Below the pieces are notes generated by a model. That model saw only the letters and a list, made by a program, of their open reading frames with translations. It ran no database searches and was not told the origin of the DNA. A program made the position numbers and the translations under genes. DNA of 5,906 nucleotides, from contig JADHOU010000098.1 of assembly GCA_016778825.1 (NCBI GenBank), positions 1-5,906 of the forward strand, given 5' to 3'. Positions 1 through 5,906 of this stretch are shown piece by piece (position 1 is the stretch's first letter; the number at the start of each line of letters is the position of its first letter). The DNA is from Candidatus Puniceispirillum sp. Lineage in GTDB: Bacteria; Pseudomonadota; Alphaproteobacteria; Puniceispirillales; Puniceispirillaceae.

Positions 1-222
1 CGTGATATTGAGCGGCTGGTTGGAACAATCCTTGATGAAATCGGCGGTGCGCTTGAACGTGGTGACAGGGTTGAGCTTCGTGGGTTTGGTGCCTTTTCAG
101 TGCGCGAGCGCAAAGCCCGCCTCGGACGCAATCCAAGAACCGGAACAAGTGTAGAAGTGTCTGAAAAGAAAGTGCCTTTTTTCAAAATGGGCAAAGGCAT
201 GCGTGAGCGGTTAAACCGCTAG
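1..222 (+). CDS. ihfB: Integration host factor beta subunit, C-terminal part (partial at the window edge)
   Basis: The frame is open from base 1 to the TAG at 220-222 and gives 73 residues of a HU/IHF-family DNA-binding protein; the N-terminal roughly 20 residues lie outside the window. The visible part contains the ELRGFGAF turn at residues 25-32 and the beta-arm with the RNPRTG segment at 43-48, whose proline intercalates into DNA in IHF and HU. It ends in the VPFFK-GK-MRERLNR tail that is typical of IhfB rather than HU or IhfA. In known systems IhfB pairs with IhfA and bends DNA by about 160 degrees at specific sites, assisting transcription, replication and recombination in the nucleoid. 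The lapA gene begins 12 bases downstream, so the two may share a transcript. The subunit assignment rests on the C-terminal tail and on the neighbouring lapA. Confidence 0.93.
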   Translation, partial: RDIERLVGTILDEIGGALERGDRVELRGFGAFSVRERKARLGRNPRTGTSVEVSEKKVPFFKMGKGMRERLNR

Positions 223-234
223 GCGGATCGGATT

Positions 235-618
235 ATGCGAACATTGGGCCGCCTTTTATGGCTGAGCATCACCTTGTTTTTGGTTATGTTTGCCGTTGTG
301 TTTGCCACGTCGAATAAAACGCTTATCACGCTTTATCTTTGGCCATTTGACAGCGCACTAACTGCGCCCGTTTGGCTGTTGATTCTATCCAGCTTTTTTA
401 TTGGCGGATTGCTGGGTGCTATTTTGCTATGGGGGCAGTGGCTGGCGATTCGGGCAAAGCTGTGGCGTCTTGAAGGGCGTTTCAATAAATTGCAGTCAAA
501 AACCGACAAAATGACAGCCGAACTGACCACCCAGCAGGAATACGGCCAGCAGGATTATGGCAAGCAGGGTGAACCGGGCGCATCAAGTCAATTGGCCGCC
601 GATCGCCGGCTAGGTTAA
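235..618 (+). CDS. lapA: LapA-domain (DUF1049) small inner-membrane protein
   Basis: This 127-residue protein has two hydrophobic segments, at about residues 6-25 and 45-67. Between them is a short polar loop with the N-x(2)-L-x-T-L-x-LWPF pattern seen in LapA-domain proteins. A charged amphipathic stretch at about 73-98 (RAKLWRLEGRFNKLQ...) is likely a coiled coil on the cytoplasmic side. The tail after residue 100 is rich in Gln and Gly and looks disordered; it holds an imperfect duplicated pentapeptide (QEYGQ-QDYGK). In E. coli, LapA works with LapB in controlling lipopolysaccharide synthesis, but alphaproteobacterial homologues next to ihfB have mostly been named by domain only. The ATG lies 12 bases after the ihfB stop, with only a weak purine-rich stretch before it, suggesting dependence on upstream translation. 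The fold and location are well supported; an LPS role here is inference. Confidence 0.82.
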   Translation: MRTLGRLLWLSITLFLVMFAVVFATSNKTLITLYLWPFDSALTAPVWLLILSSFFIGGLLGAILLWGQWLAIRAKLWRLEGRFNKLQSKTDKMTAELTTQQEYGQQDYGKQGEPGASSQLAADRRLG

Positions 619-668
619 GCAATCGCCTGACACCGTTATAGAGTCTGAACAGTAAACCCATCAAGCAA

Positions 669-673
669 AAGGA
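669..673 (+). promoter_or_regulatory. Ribosome binding site that decides the trpF start
   Basis: AAGGA ends six bases before the ATG at 680, a good Shine-Dalgarno spacing. It directly abuts the in-frame TTG at 674, which rules that codon out as the likely start. Confidence 0.7.
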
Positions 674-679
674 TTGTCC

Positions 680-1330
680 ATGGCGCCCGAGGTTAAAATC
701 TGCGGCATATCAACGGCGAATGATTATATCATTTGCCGCGATGCAGGTGCGCGCTGGACAGGCATGGTCTATTACCCCGGATCATCACGCCACCTTGATC
801 TTGCTGGCCTAGCAGCATTGGCCGATTGCGCCGACTCTATTGGTTCTGACGTGCCTGAACGCGTTTTACTAAGCGTTGATATCGTTGGGGAAAAGCTTAT
901 GCCTATCATCGAGGCGGCGCGGCCAGATATGCTGCAGCTTCATGGCAAAGAAACCTGTCAGGATGTTGCCAATATCAAAGCTCGCACCGGTTTGCCTGTG
1001 ATCAAGGCGATTGCCGTTGAAACAGCGGCCGATCTTGATCAATGCGCTAAATGGGATGATCTTGCCGATTGGTTGCTGTTTGATGCCAAGGTCAAAGCGG
1101 GATCGCAGCCCGGCGGCACTGGCCATCAGTTTGATTGGACAATCCTTGCCAATTATCGCGGGCAATTACCATGGATGCTGGCAGGCGGGCTTGACCGCCA
1201 TAATGTAGCAAATGCGATCAAGATTAGTGCGGCAAAGGCGGTGGATGTGTCATCGGGTGTTGAATCATACCCCGGAAAAAAGGACGCAGAACAGATTCAT
1301 GCCTTTATTTGTGCGGCCCAATTGGGCTAA
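680..1330 (+). CDS. trpF: Phosphoribosylanthranilate isomerase
   Basis: TrpF carries out the Amadori rearrangement of N-(5'-phosphoribosyl)anthranilate to CdRP, the third step of tryptophan synthesis, in the cytoplasm. The 216-residue length is normal for a stand-alone TrpF (beta/alpha) barrel. The N-terminal VKICGI carries the catalytic Cys (C8), and the catalytic Asp is D135 in LLFDAK. Also visible are the YYPGSSRHL strand-2 segment, QLHG at 86-89, the GGTG-x2-FDW loop at 145-153, and the phosphate-binding LAGGL (167-171) and DVSSGVE (189-195). The ATG at 680 is preferred over an in-frame TTG at 674 because the AAGGA is correctly spaced only for the ATG. TrpB follows after 55 bases. No trpC or trpD is nearby, so the remaining pathway genes must lie elsewhere, as is common in Alphaproteobacteria. 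Confidence 0.96.
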   Translation: MAPEVKICGISTANDYIICRDAGARWTGMVYYPGSSRHLDLAGLAALADCADSIGSDVPERVLLSVDIVGEKLMPIIEAARPDMLQLHGKETCQDVANIKARTGLPVIKAIAVETAADLDQCAKWDDLADWLLFDAKVKAGSQPGGTGHQFDWTILANYRGQLPWMLAGGLDRHNVANAIKISAAKAVDVSSGVESYPGKKDAEQIHAFICAAQLG

Positions 1331-1369
1331 AACAATGCCGGCGGGCCGCGTCGATTTCGCCGACTTTAC

Positions 1370-1379
1370 AGGATGAGAG
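1370..1379 (+). promoter_or_regulatory. Ribosome binding region of trpB
   Basis: AGGATGAGAG lies upstream of trpB. Its GAGAG part (1375-1379) ends six bases before the ATG at 1386. An in-frame TTG at 1383 is also possible but less well spaced and would add only one residue. Confidence 0.55.
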
Positions 1380-1385
1380 CTTTTG

Positions 1386-2609
1386 ATGGGCAAAACAAAC
1401 CTAAACACATTCCGCAACCAGCCCGATGAGGCTGGCCGCTTTGGCATCCATGGTGGCCGTTTTGTCGCTGAAACGCTCATGCCGCTGATTTTGAATGTTG
1501 AAAAAGCCTATAAAGAAGCTAGCGCCGATAAATCATTTCAGCGTGAAATGTACTATTACCAAAAGCATTATATTGGTCGCCCAAGCCCACTCTATTTTGC
1601 CGAACGCATGACCGCACATTTTGGTGGTGCCAAGCTATATCTGAAACGTGATGAGCTGAACCATACTGGCGCGCACAAGATCAACAATGTTTTGGGTCAG
1701 GCACTTCTTGCCAAACGCATGGGCAAAACCAAAATCATTGCCGAAACCGGCGCTGGCCAGCATGGCGTTGCCACTGCAACAGCCTGTGCGCTTTTCAATA
1801 TGGAATGCGAAGTCTTTATGGGTGCTGAAGATGTCGAGCGACAAAAGCCGAATGTCGACCGGATGCGTCTTCTTGGCGCCAAAATTCACCCGGTCACATC
1901 AGGCACCGGCACGCTTAAAGACGCAATGAATGAGGCGCTTCGCTATTGGGTTACAAATGCCGAGACCCATTTTTACATTATTGGTACCGCCGCAGGCCCA
2001 CACCCCTATCCGCAAATGGTGCGCGATTTCCAATCGGTTATCGGCACCGAGGCGCGCGAACAAATTCTCGAAGCCGAAGGCCGCCTTCCAGATGCGCTTG
2101 TCGCCTGTATTGGCGGCGGGTCAAATGCGATTGGGCTTTTCTATCCATTTCTTGATGATACGGATGTGGCCATCTATGGCGTCGAAGCTGCAGGCAAAGG
2201 TCTTAGCAGCGGCCTTCATGCTGCGTCACTTACCGGCGGAACACCGGGCATCCTTCATGGCAACCGAACCTATCTTTTGCAAAACGATGATGGACAAATC
2301 ATCGATGCCCACTCGATTTCGGCTGGTCTGGATTATCCGGGAATTGGCCCTGAACATTCATGGCTTCATGATATTGGCCGCGTCAATTATGTCAGTGCCA
2401 CCGATGAAGAAGCGCTTGTTGCTTTTCAGCTTTGTGCGCGTTTTGAAGGCATTATTCCGGCGCTCGAACCATCACATGCGCTGGCCTATCTTAGCACTGT
2501 AATTGGCGATATGGATTCTGATGATATTGTCATTCTGAATATGTGTGGCCGCGGCGACAAGGATTTGGGCGCGGTTCTTCCGGTTCTTGAAAAACTTGGC
2601 CGGATGTAA
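1386..2609 (+). CDS. trpB: Tryptophan synthase beta chain
   Basis: TrpB is the PLP enzyme that joins indole with L-serine to make L-tryptophan, working as an alpha2-beta2 complex with TrpA through an indole tunnel. The protein has 407 residues, the usual size of the TrpB1 type. It begins with the family's [15 protein letters not shown] segment. K98 in HTGAHKINN is the PLP Schiff-base lysine (K87 in Salmonella), and E120 in AETGAGQHG is the catalytic glutamate (Salmonella E109). GGGSNA at 243-248 is the PLP phosphate loop. D316 in [11 protein letters not shown] corresponds to the Salmonella D305 that binds the serine side chain. The C-terminal GRGDKD motif is intact, but the residue before it is Cys (C387), where Salmonella has Ser377 contacting the PLP ring nitrogen. 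TrpA follows after 34 bases, consistent with co-expression of the two subunits. Confidence 0.98.
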   Translation: MGKTNLNTFRNQPDEAGRFGIHGGRFVAETLMPLILNVEKAYKEASADKSFQREMYYYQKHYIGRPSPLYFAERMTAHFGGAKLYLKRDELNHTGAHKINNVLGQALLAKRMGKTKIIAETGAGQHGVATATACALFNMECEVFMGAEDVERQKPNVDRMRLLGAKIHPVTSGTGTLKDAMNEALRYWVTNAETHFYIIGTAAGPHPYPQMVRDFQSVIGTEAREQILEAEGRLPDALVACIGGGSNAIGLFYPFLDDTDVAIYGVEAAGKGLSSGLHAASLTGGTPGILHGNRTYLLQNDDGQIIDAHSISAGLDYPGIGPEHSWLHDIGRVNYVSATDEEALVAFQLCARFEGIIPALEPSHALAYLSTVIGDMDSDDIVILNMCGRGDKDLGAVLPVLEKLGRM

Positions 2610-2643
2610 GCCAAAGCTCATTTAGATCGGAAAAGAGATAATT

Positions 2644-3477
2644 ATGGCAGGTCGCATCGATACCGCATTTGCAAAGGCCAAAGCCGAAAATCGCGGCAGC
2701 TTGGGCGTTTTTATTACCGCTGGCGATCCTGACGCCGCCACCACCGAAGCCTTGCTTGACGGGTTGGTTGATGCTGGTGTCGATTTTATCGAGCTTGGCA
2801 TGCCTTTTTCCGACCCAATGGCCGATGGCCCCGCCATTCAGGCAGCATCACTTCGGGCGTTACAGGGCGGCATGACCTTAACCGCAACGCTTGAAATTGC
2901 GCGTAATTTTCGCCAACGGCACCCTGATATGCCGCTTGTCCTGATGGGCTATTACAACCCAATCTATATATATGGCAATGATCGGTTCATTGCCGATTCA
3001 GTGGCGGCTGGTGTTGATGGGTTGATCATCGTTGATTTGCCGCCAGAAGAAGATACAGAACTTTGCATTCCGGCACGCGATGCTGGGTTGAATGTTGTTC
3101 GGCTAATCACCCCGACAAGCCATGATCAGCGTTTGCCAGCCATTTTGGCGCAAGCCAGCGGATTTGTTTATTATGTATCGGTTACCGGCATTACCGGCAT
3201 GGCAAGCGCCGCGGCGACCAGCATTGCCGATGCCTATCGGCGCATCCGCAAACAGACCGATCTTCCAATTGTAACCGGATTTGGCATTCGCACCCCTGAA
3301 CAGGCCGCCGAGTCAGCACGTTTAAGTGACGGCGCGGTTGTCGGGTCTGCCGTTGTCGATATCATTGCTGATGGGGTGGCAAATCCGGCCAGTCCAGATG
3401 CTGCTGAAAACCGTGCGGTGATTGTCCGTAAAGTTGTCGCATTTGTCGGCGAGCTTAGTGCCGCCATACGCGCATAG
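2644..3477 (+). CDS. trpA: Tryptophan synthase alpha chain
   Basis: TrpA cleaves indole-3-glycerol phosphate to indole and glyceraldehyde 3-phosphate and passes the indole to TrpB. The 277 residues cover the complete TIM barrel (Salmonella has 268). The catalytic pair is present: E50 in FIELGMPFSDP and D61 in MADGPAIQ, matching Salmonella E49 and D60. Further family segments are GYYNPIYIYG in strand 4, DGLIIVDLPPEE with loop 6 behind it, SVTGITGMA at about 178-187, and the phosphate-binding TGFGIRTPEQ (from T211) and DGAVVGSAVVD. A GAG at 2635-2637 in a purine-rich run sits six bases before the ATG. The stop codon TAG at 3475-3477 overlaps the ribosome binding site of accD, so ribosomes finishing trpA may help start accD. 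Confidence 0.98.
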   Translation: MAGRIDTAFAKAKAENRGSLGVFITAGDPDAATTEALLDGLVDAGVDFIELGMPFSDPMADGPAIQAASLRALQGGMTLTATLEIARNFRQRHPDMPLVLMGYYNPIYIYGNDRFIADSVAAGVDGLIIVDLPPEEDTELCIPARDAGLNVVRLITPTSHDQRLPAILAQASGFVYYVSVTGITGMASAAATSIADAYRRIRKQTDLPIVTGFGIRTPEQAAESARLSDGAVVGSAVVDIIADGVANPASPDAAENRAVIVRKVVAFVGELSAAIRA

Positions 3478-3482
3478 GGAGA
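3476..3482 (+). promoter_or_regulatory. Ribosome binding site of accD, overlapping the trpA stop codon
   Basis: AGGGAGA begins inside the trpA TAG (3475-3477), and its GGGAG core ends six bases before the ATG at 3488. It is the strongest Shine-Dalgarno-like match in the window. It fixes the accD start at 3488, although the reading frame stays open upstream to 3422 inside trpA. Confidence 0.75.
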
Positions 3483-3487
3483 TTGCA

Positions 3488-4357
3488 ATGAATTGGATTA
3501 CAAATTCTGTCCTTCCCAAAATCAAGGCATGGGTTCAGGCCGATGATGTGCCGGATAATCTGTGGATCAAATGCAGTGCCTGTAGCCAGATGATTTTTCA
3601 TCGCGAATATGAACAGGCCTTTAACTGCTGCGCCACATGCGGTCATCATGCCCCACTTCCGCCCGAACATCGTTTTGCCATGTTATTTGACGATGGCAAA
3701 TATGATGTGATCTCGCTTTCGCCGATTGAAGATGATCCTTTGAAATTCCGCGATAGCAAGAAATACACTGACCGGCTTCGCGACACGCGCAACAAAACTG
3801 GCCTGAATGACGCAATCGCCGTCGCAGCAGGGCAGATCAATGGATATCCTTGCGTTATCGCTGCGTTTGATTTCCGTTTTATGGGCGGATCAATGGGACG
3901 CATGGTTGGCAATGGCATTGTTCGCGCTGCCAAAGAGGCGGTTGCCCGCAAGGGTGCGCTGATCACCGTGCCATCAACCGGCGGTGCACGCATGCAAGAA
4001 GGTGTTTTATCACTCATGCAATTGCCACGCACCATCGCCGCTGTTGAGCTGGTTCGTGATGCAGGCCTTCCCTATTTTGTTTTATTGGCGCATCCAACAA
4101 CCGGCGGTGTTACCGCATCATTTGCCATGCTTGGCGATATTCAGATTGCCGAACCTGGTGCCATCATTGGCTTTGCCGGTCGCCGTGTAATCGAAGAAAC
4201 GGTTCGTGAAAAACTGCCTGAAAATTTCCAGACAGCCGAATATCTGATGGATCATGGCATGGTCGATGCCGTTGTGCCGCGCGCCGAACAGCCTGAATAT
4301 ATTGGCCGGCTTCTGGATTTCATGATGGGATCGAAAGACAGTAGAAAGCGCGCCTAA
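3488..4357 (+). CDS. accD: Acetyl-CoA carboxylase carboxyltransferase, beta subunit
   Basis: AccD forms with AccA the carboxyltransferase that moves CO2 from carboxybiotin on AccB to acetyl-CoA, giving malonyl-CoA for fatty acid synthesis. The 289-residue protein starts with the zinc ribbon: C29-x2-C32 and C48-x2-C51, spaced like the four cysteines of E. coli AccD. An additional cysteine, C47, sits next to C48. The crotonase-like carboxyltransferase domain follows, with GGSMGRMVGNG, the STGGARMQEG segment that forms the acyl-CoA oxyanion site, PTTGGVTASFAMLGD, and the C-terminal IGFAGRRVIEET. It is slightly shorter than E. coli AccD (304) and has only a short basic tail. The start at 3488 is supported by the ribosome binding site and by MNWITN, a common AccD N-terminus. 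It ends in TAATG, sharing one base with folC. Confidence 0.98.
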   Translation: MNWITNSVLPKIKAWVQADDVPDNLWIKCSACSQMIFHREYEQAFNCCATCGHHAPLPPEHRFAMLFDDGKYDVISLSPIEDDPLKFRDSKKYTDRLRDTRNKTGLNDAIAVAAGQINGYPCVIAAFDFRFMGGSMGRMVGNGIVRAAKEAVARKGALITVPSTGGARMQEGVLSLMQLPRTIAAVELVRDAGLPYFVLLAHPTTGGVTASFAMLGDIQIAEPGAIIGFAGRRVIEETVREKLPENFQTAEYLMDHGMVDAVVPRAEQPEYIGRLLDFMMGSKDSRKRA

Positions 4358-5697
4358 TGCCATCGTCATCACCGGCGGCAATGGCCGCAGCCGACCGCGC
4401 CGCAGCGGCGCTTGACCGGCTGGCACGGCTACATCCAAAATTAATTGATCTTGGGCTTGATCGCAGCTTTGCCTTATTGGAAAAGCTTGGCAATCCACAT
4501 CGTCATTTGCCGCCAACAATCCATGTTGCTGGCACCAATGGCAAAGGCTCGACAATTGCGTTTCTAAGAGCGATGGCTGAGGAAGCCGGTCTTAATGTTC
4601 ATGTCTATAGCTCGCCGCATCTATGTCGGTTTAATGAACGCATCCGGCTTGCCGGACGGCTGATCGACGATGGCGGGCTTGCCGATTTGCTCGAAGAAGT
4701 CGAAACCGCCAATGGCGACATGGCAGTGACCTTTTTCGAGGTCACCACGGCGGCCGCAATGCTGGCATTCTCGCGGGTGCCAGCCGATTTATTACTTTTG
4801 GAAACCGGGCTTGGTGGCGCGCTTGATTCGACCAATGTATTGACAACACCGCTTGCCACAATCATCACCCCGATTGCCCAAGATCATGAGCATTTTCTCG
4901 GTACTGACCTAGGCCAGATTGCCAGTCAAAAGGCAGGAATTATGCGGGCGCAAACGCTCTGTTACTGCGCCGATCAACGGGCCGAGGCCATGCATGTTCT
5001 GACCGCGCATGCCGAAAATATCGGCGCTTCACTGCAGGTCGCAGGTCGTGATTTCCATCTGGCAGAAACCGATGATGGCGGCATTCACCTATCTTGTGCA
5101 GGTGAAGATTTCTTTCTTCCGGCACCGGGGCTACGCGGCCTACATCAGCTTGAAAATGCTGGGCTGGCGGCGGCTTGCCTTTTTGATCTAGCGGCAAAAA
5201 AGCGATTGCCATCACGCGGCCAGACCCAAGCGGCAAATGCGTTTTCCAGCGGTATTAAATCGGCTGTTTGGCCAGGGCGGGTGCATCAATTAAGTGACGG
5301 ACTGTTGGCAAAATTATGGCCGCATCGCCCAATCTGGCTTGATGGCGCGCATAATGCCCATGGGGCGCGGGCTTTGGCCAAGACACTTGGTCAAATTGAT
5401 GATGGTAAATGGAATATTATTTGTGGCGCGTTAAACACGCGCGATCCGGCTGAATTTCTGGCACCACTTGCCGCCCTTGCCGGATCGGTTCGCTGTCTTG
5501 CCATCCCTGAGCAGCAAGCCAGCCTAAGCGCCGACGACATGACCGCTGCCGCCTGGGCACAGGGTCTGGACGCCGCAGCTGCAACAAGCATCATAACGGC
5601 ATTTGACCAGCTAGATCCCGCCTATCCGGTTATTATTTGCGGCTCGCTTTATCTTGCGGGTCATGTTCTTGTGCAAAATAAAACGCTGCCCGACTAA
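4357..5697 (+). CDS. folC: Folylpolyglutamate synthase / dihydrofolate synthase
   Basis: FolC is a Mur-ligase-like ATP-dependent enzyme that adds glutamate to folates; many bacterial versions also make dihydrofolate from dihydropteroate. The 446 residues are of normal length. The N-terminal helix carries LHPKLIDLGLDR. The ATP-binding P-loop is GTNGKGST at 59-66, followed by SPHL-x2-FNERIR. Probable metal ligands are E149 in LLETGLGG and H177 in QDHEHFLG, and K192 in the QKAGI segment matches the carbamylated lysine of Lactobacillus casei FPGS. The C-terminal domain has WPGRVH, DGAHN at 329-333 and CGSLYLAGHVL. Two positions differ from the pattern I expect: GLGGALDSTN rather than GLGGRLDATN, and QKAGI rather than EKAGI. 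The ATG overlaps the accD TAA by one base with only a weak AGAAAG before it, so translational coupling to accD is likely. An in-frame ATG at 4381 is a less likely start. Confidence 0.96.
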   Translation: MPSSSPAAMAAADRAAAALDRLARLHPKLIDLGLDRSFALLEKLGNPHRHLPPTIHVAGTNGKGSTIAFLRAMAEEAGLNVHVYSSPHLCRFNERIRLAGRLIDDGGLADLLEEVETANGDMAVTFFEVTTAAAMLAFSRVPADLLLLETGLGGALDSTNVLTTPLATIITPIAQDHEHFLGTDLGQIASQKAGIMRAQTLCYCADQRAEAMHVLTAHAENIGASLQVAGRDFHLAETDDGGIHLSCAGEDFFLPAPGLRGLHQLENAGLAAACLFDLAAKKRLPSRGQTQAANAFSSGIKSAVWPGRVHQLSDGLLAKLWPHRPIWLDGAHNAHGARALAKTLGQIDDGKWNIICGALNTRDPAEFLAPLAALAGSVRCLAIPEQQASLSADDMTAAAWAQGLDAAAATSIITAFDQLDPAYPVIICGSLYLAGHVLVQNKTLPD

Positions 5698-5707
5698 GAC
5701 AGCGTTT
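5681..5707. terminator. Inverted repeat between convergent folC and trxA, probable intrinsic terminator
   Basis: AAACGCTG (5681-5688) and CAGCGTTT (5700-5707) are perfect 8-base complements around an 11-base loop that contains the folC stop codon. Read on the minus strand, the stem is followed by a T-rich run (TTTTATTTT counting the end of the stem), as expected for a rho-independent terminator of trxA. Read on the plus strand, only TTT and then CACATC follows, so termination of the folC transcript would be weaker. The structure is seen directly; its function is inferred from the position and the T-run. Confidence 0.65.
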
Positions 5708-5732
5708 CACATCATCTTTATGTAAATTGGTT

Positions 5733-5906
5733 TTAGACTGATTGATCAATCCAGCTTTCCAGCTGTGATTTTGGTAAGGCGCCCATTTTTTCAGCAACAA
5801 CTTCGCCATTTTTGAAAATCAGCAATGTTGGGATACCGCGAACATTATATTTCTGAGGTGTTAGCGGATTTTCGTCGATATTCAGCTTGACGATTGACAG
5901 GCTGTC
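5733..5906 (-). CDS. trxA: Thioredoxin, C-terminal part (partial at the window edge)
   Basis: The reverse strand is open from the window edge at 5906 to a TAA at 5735-5733, giving the last 57 residues of a thioredoxin of E. coli TrxA type. KLNIDENP, the cis-proline segment [13 protein letters not shown] and the G-A-L-x-K-x-Q-L ending match this family closely. The cis-Pro (P26 of the visible part) packs against the active-site disulfide in known structures. The WCGPC motif itself would lie just outside the window and cannot be checked. Thioredoxin reduces protein disulfides in the cytoplasm, using electrons from thioredoxin reductase. The gene converges on folC with 35 bases between the stop codons, and its likely terminator lies over the folC 3' end. 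Confidence 0.95.
   Translation of the reverse strand, partial: DSLSIVKLNIDENPLTPQKYNVRGIPTLLIFKNGEVVAEKMGALPKSQLESWIDQSV

Noticed and set aside
627..655. Possible promoter before trpF: CTGACA at 627-632, or TATAGA at 637-642
   Set aside because: CTGACA is five of six to the -35 consensus, but the hexamer 17 bases later (CAGTAA) is a poor -10. TATAGA has no good -35 at the right distance. Not enough to list as a promoter.
1331..1385. GC-rich gap between trpF and trpB with possible small hairpins
   Set aside because: The longest pairings are stems of four to five bases with no following T-run and no leader peptide, so neither an attenuator nor a terminator is supported.
1930..2502. Open reading frame of 190 codons in another plus-strand frame inside trpB
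   Set aside because: It is fully contained in trpB, has a composition typical of a shifted frame, and the trpB frame is intact with all motifs.
3181..3200. Direct repeat of ACCGGCAT within trpA
   Set aside because: It encodes the TGITG segment, a conserved part of the TrpA fold, so protein constraint explains it.
3646..4035. Open reading frame of 129 codons on the minus strand inside accD
   Set aside because: It is antisense to the conserved carboxyltransferase domain, has no domain features and no supporting start context.
4118..4555. Open reading frame of 145 codons on the minus strand across the accD-folC junction
   Set aside because: It lies opposite two well-conserved genes, shows no recognisable domain, and is best explained by the codon bias of those genes.
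5740..5751. Perfect 12-base palindrome GATTGATCAATC near the 3' end of trxA
   Set aside because: It falls within trxA codons for the I-D-Q-S segment, has no loop, and does not extend further; a chance palindrome is the simpler explanation.

Overview
The window is an ordinary chromosomal stretch from an alphaproteobacterium. The basis is the gene order ihfB - lapA - trpF - trpB - trpA - accD - folC, facing a convergent trxA, together with clear family motifs in every protein. This order, with trpFBA separated from trpE/G/D/C and followed by accD-folC, is the usual alphaproteobacterial arrangement. Base composition looks balanced (about half G+C by eye), which is lower than in many Rhizobiales or Rhodobacterales. 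A marine group such as SAR116 would fit, but that placement is an inference from composition and gene order, not something the sequence proves.

Layout. Positions 1-222 hold the C-terminal part of IhfB, cut off by the window's left edge. A short two-helix LapA-domain membrane protein follows at 235-618. After a 61-base gap come the tryptophan genes trpF (680-1330), trpB (1386-2609) and trpA (2644-3477). Then come accD (3488-4357) and folC (4357-5697), which overlap by one base. On the opposite strand, 5733-5906 encodes the C-terminal 57 residues of thioredoxin TrxA, cut off by the right edge. The folC and trxA stop codons face each other across 35 bases. An inverted repeat around the folC stop probably acts as the terminator between them.

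How the genes work together. TrpF makes CdRP, the precursor of the TrpC product indole-glycerol phosphate. TrpA cleaves indole-glycerol phosphate to indole, and TrpB condenses indole with serine to give tryptophan. AccD is the carboxyltransferase beta subunit for malonyl-CoA synthesis, and FolC makes (poly)glutamylated folate. All seven plus-strand genes run the same way with short or no gaps, so co-transcription of at least trpF to folC is likely. AccD and folC are probably translationally coupled to the gene upstream. No trp leader peptide or attenuator was found in the window.

No undescribed system, mobile element, CRISPR array or RNA gene was found. The points worth a second look are small: a terminator embedded in the folC 3' end, a few unusual residues in FolC and TrpB, and a short tandem repeat in the LapA tail. 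No gene-free stretch exceeds 61 bases.
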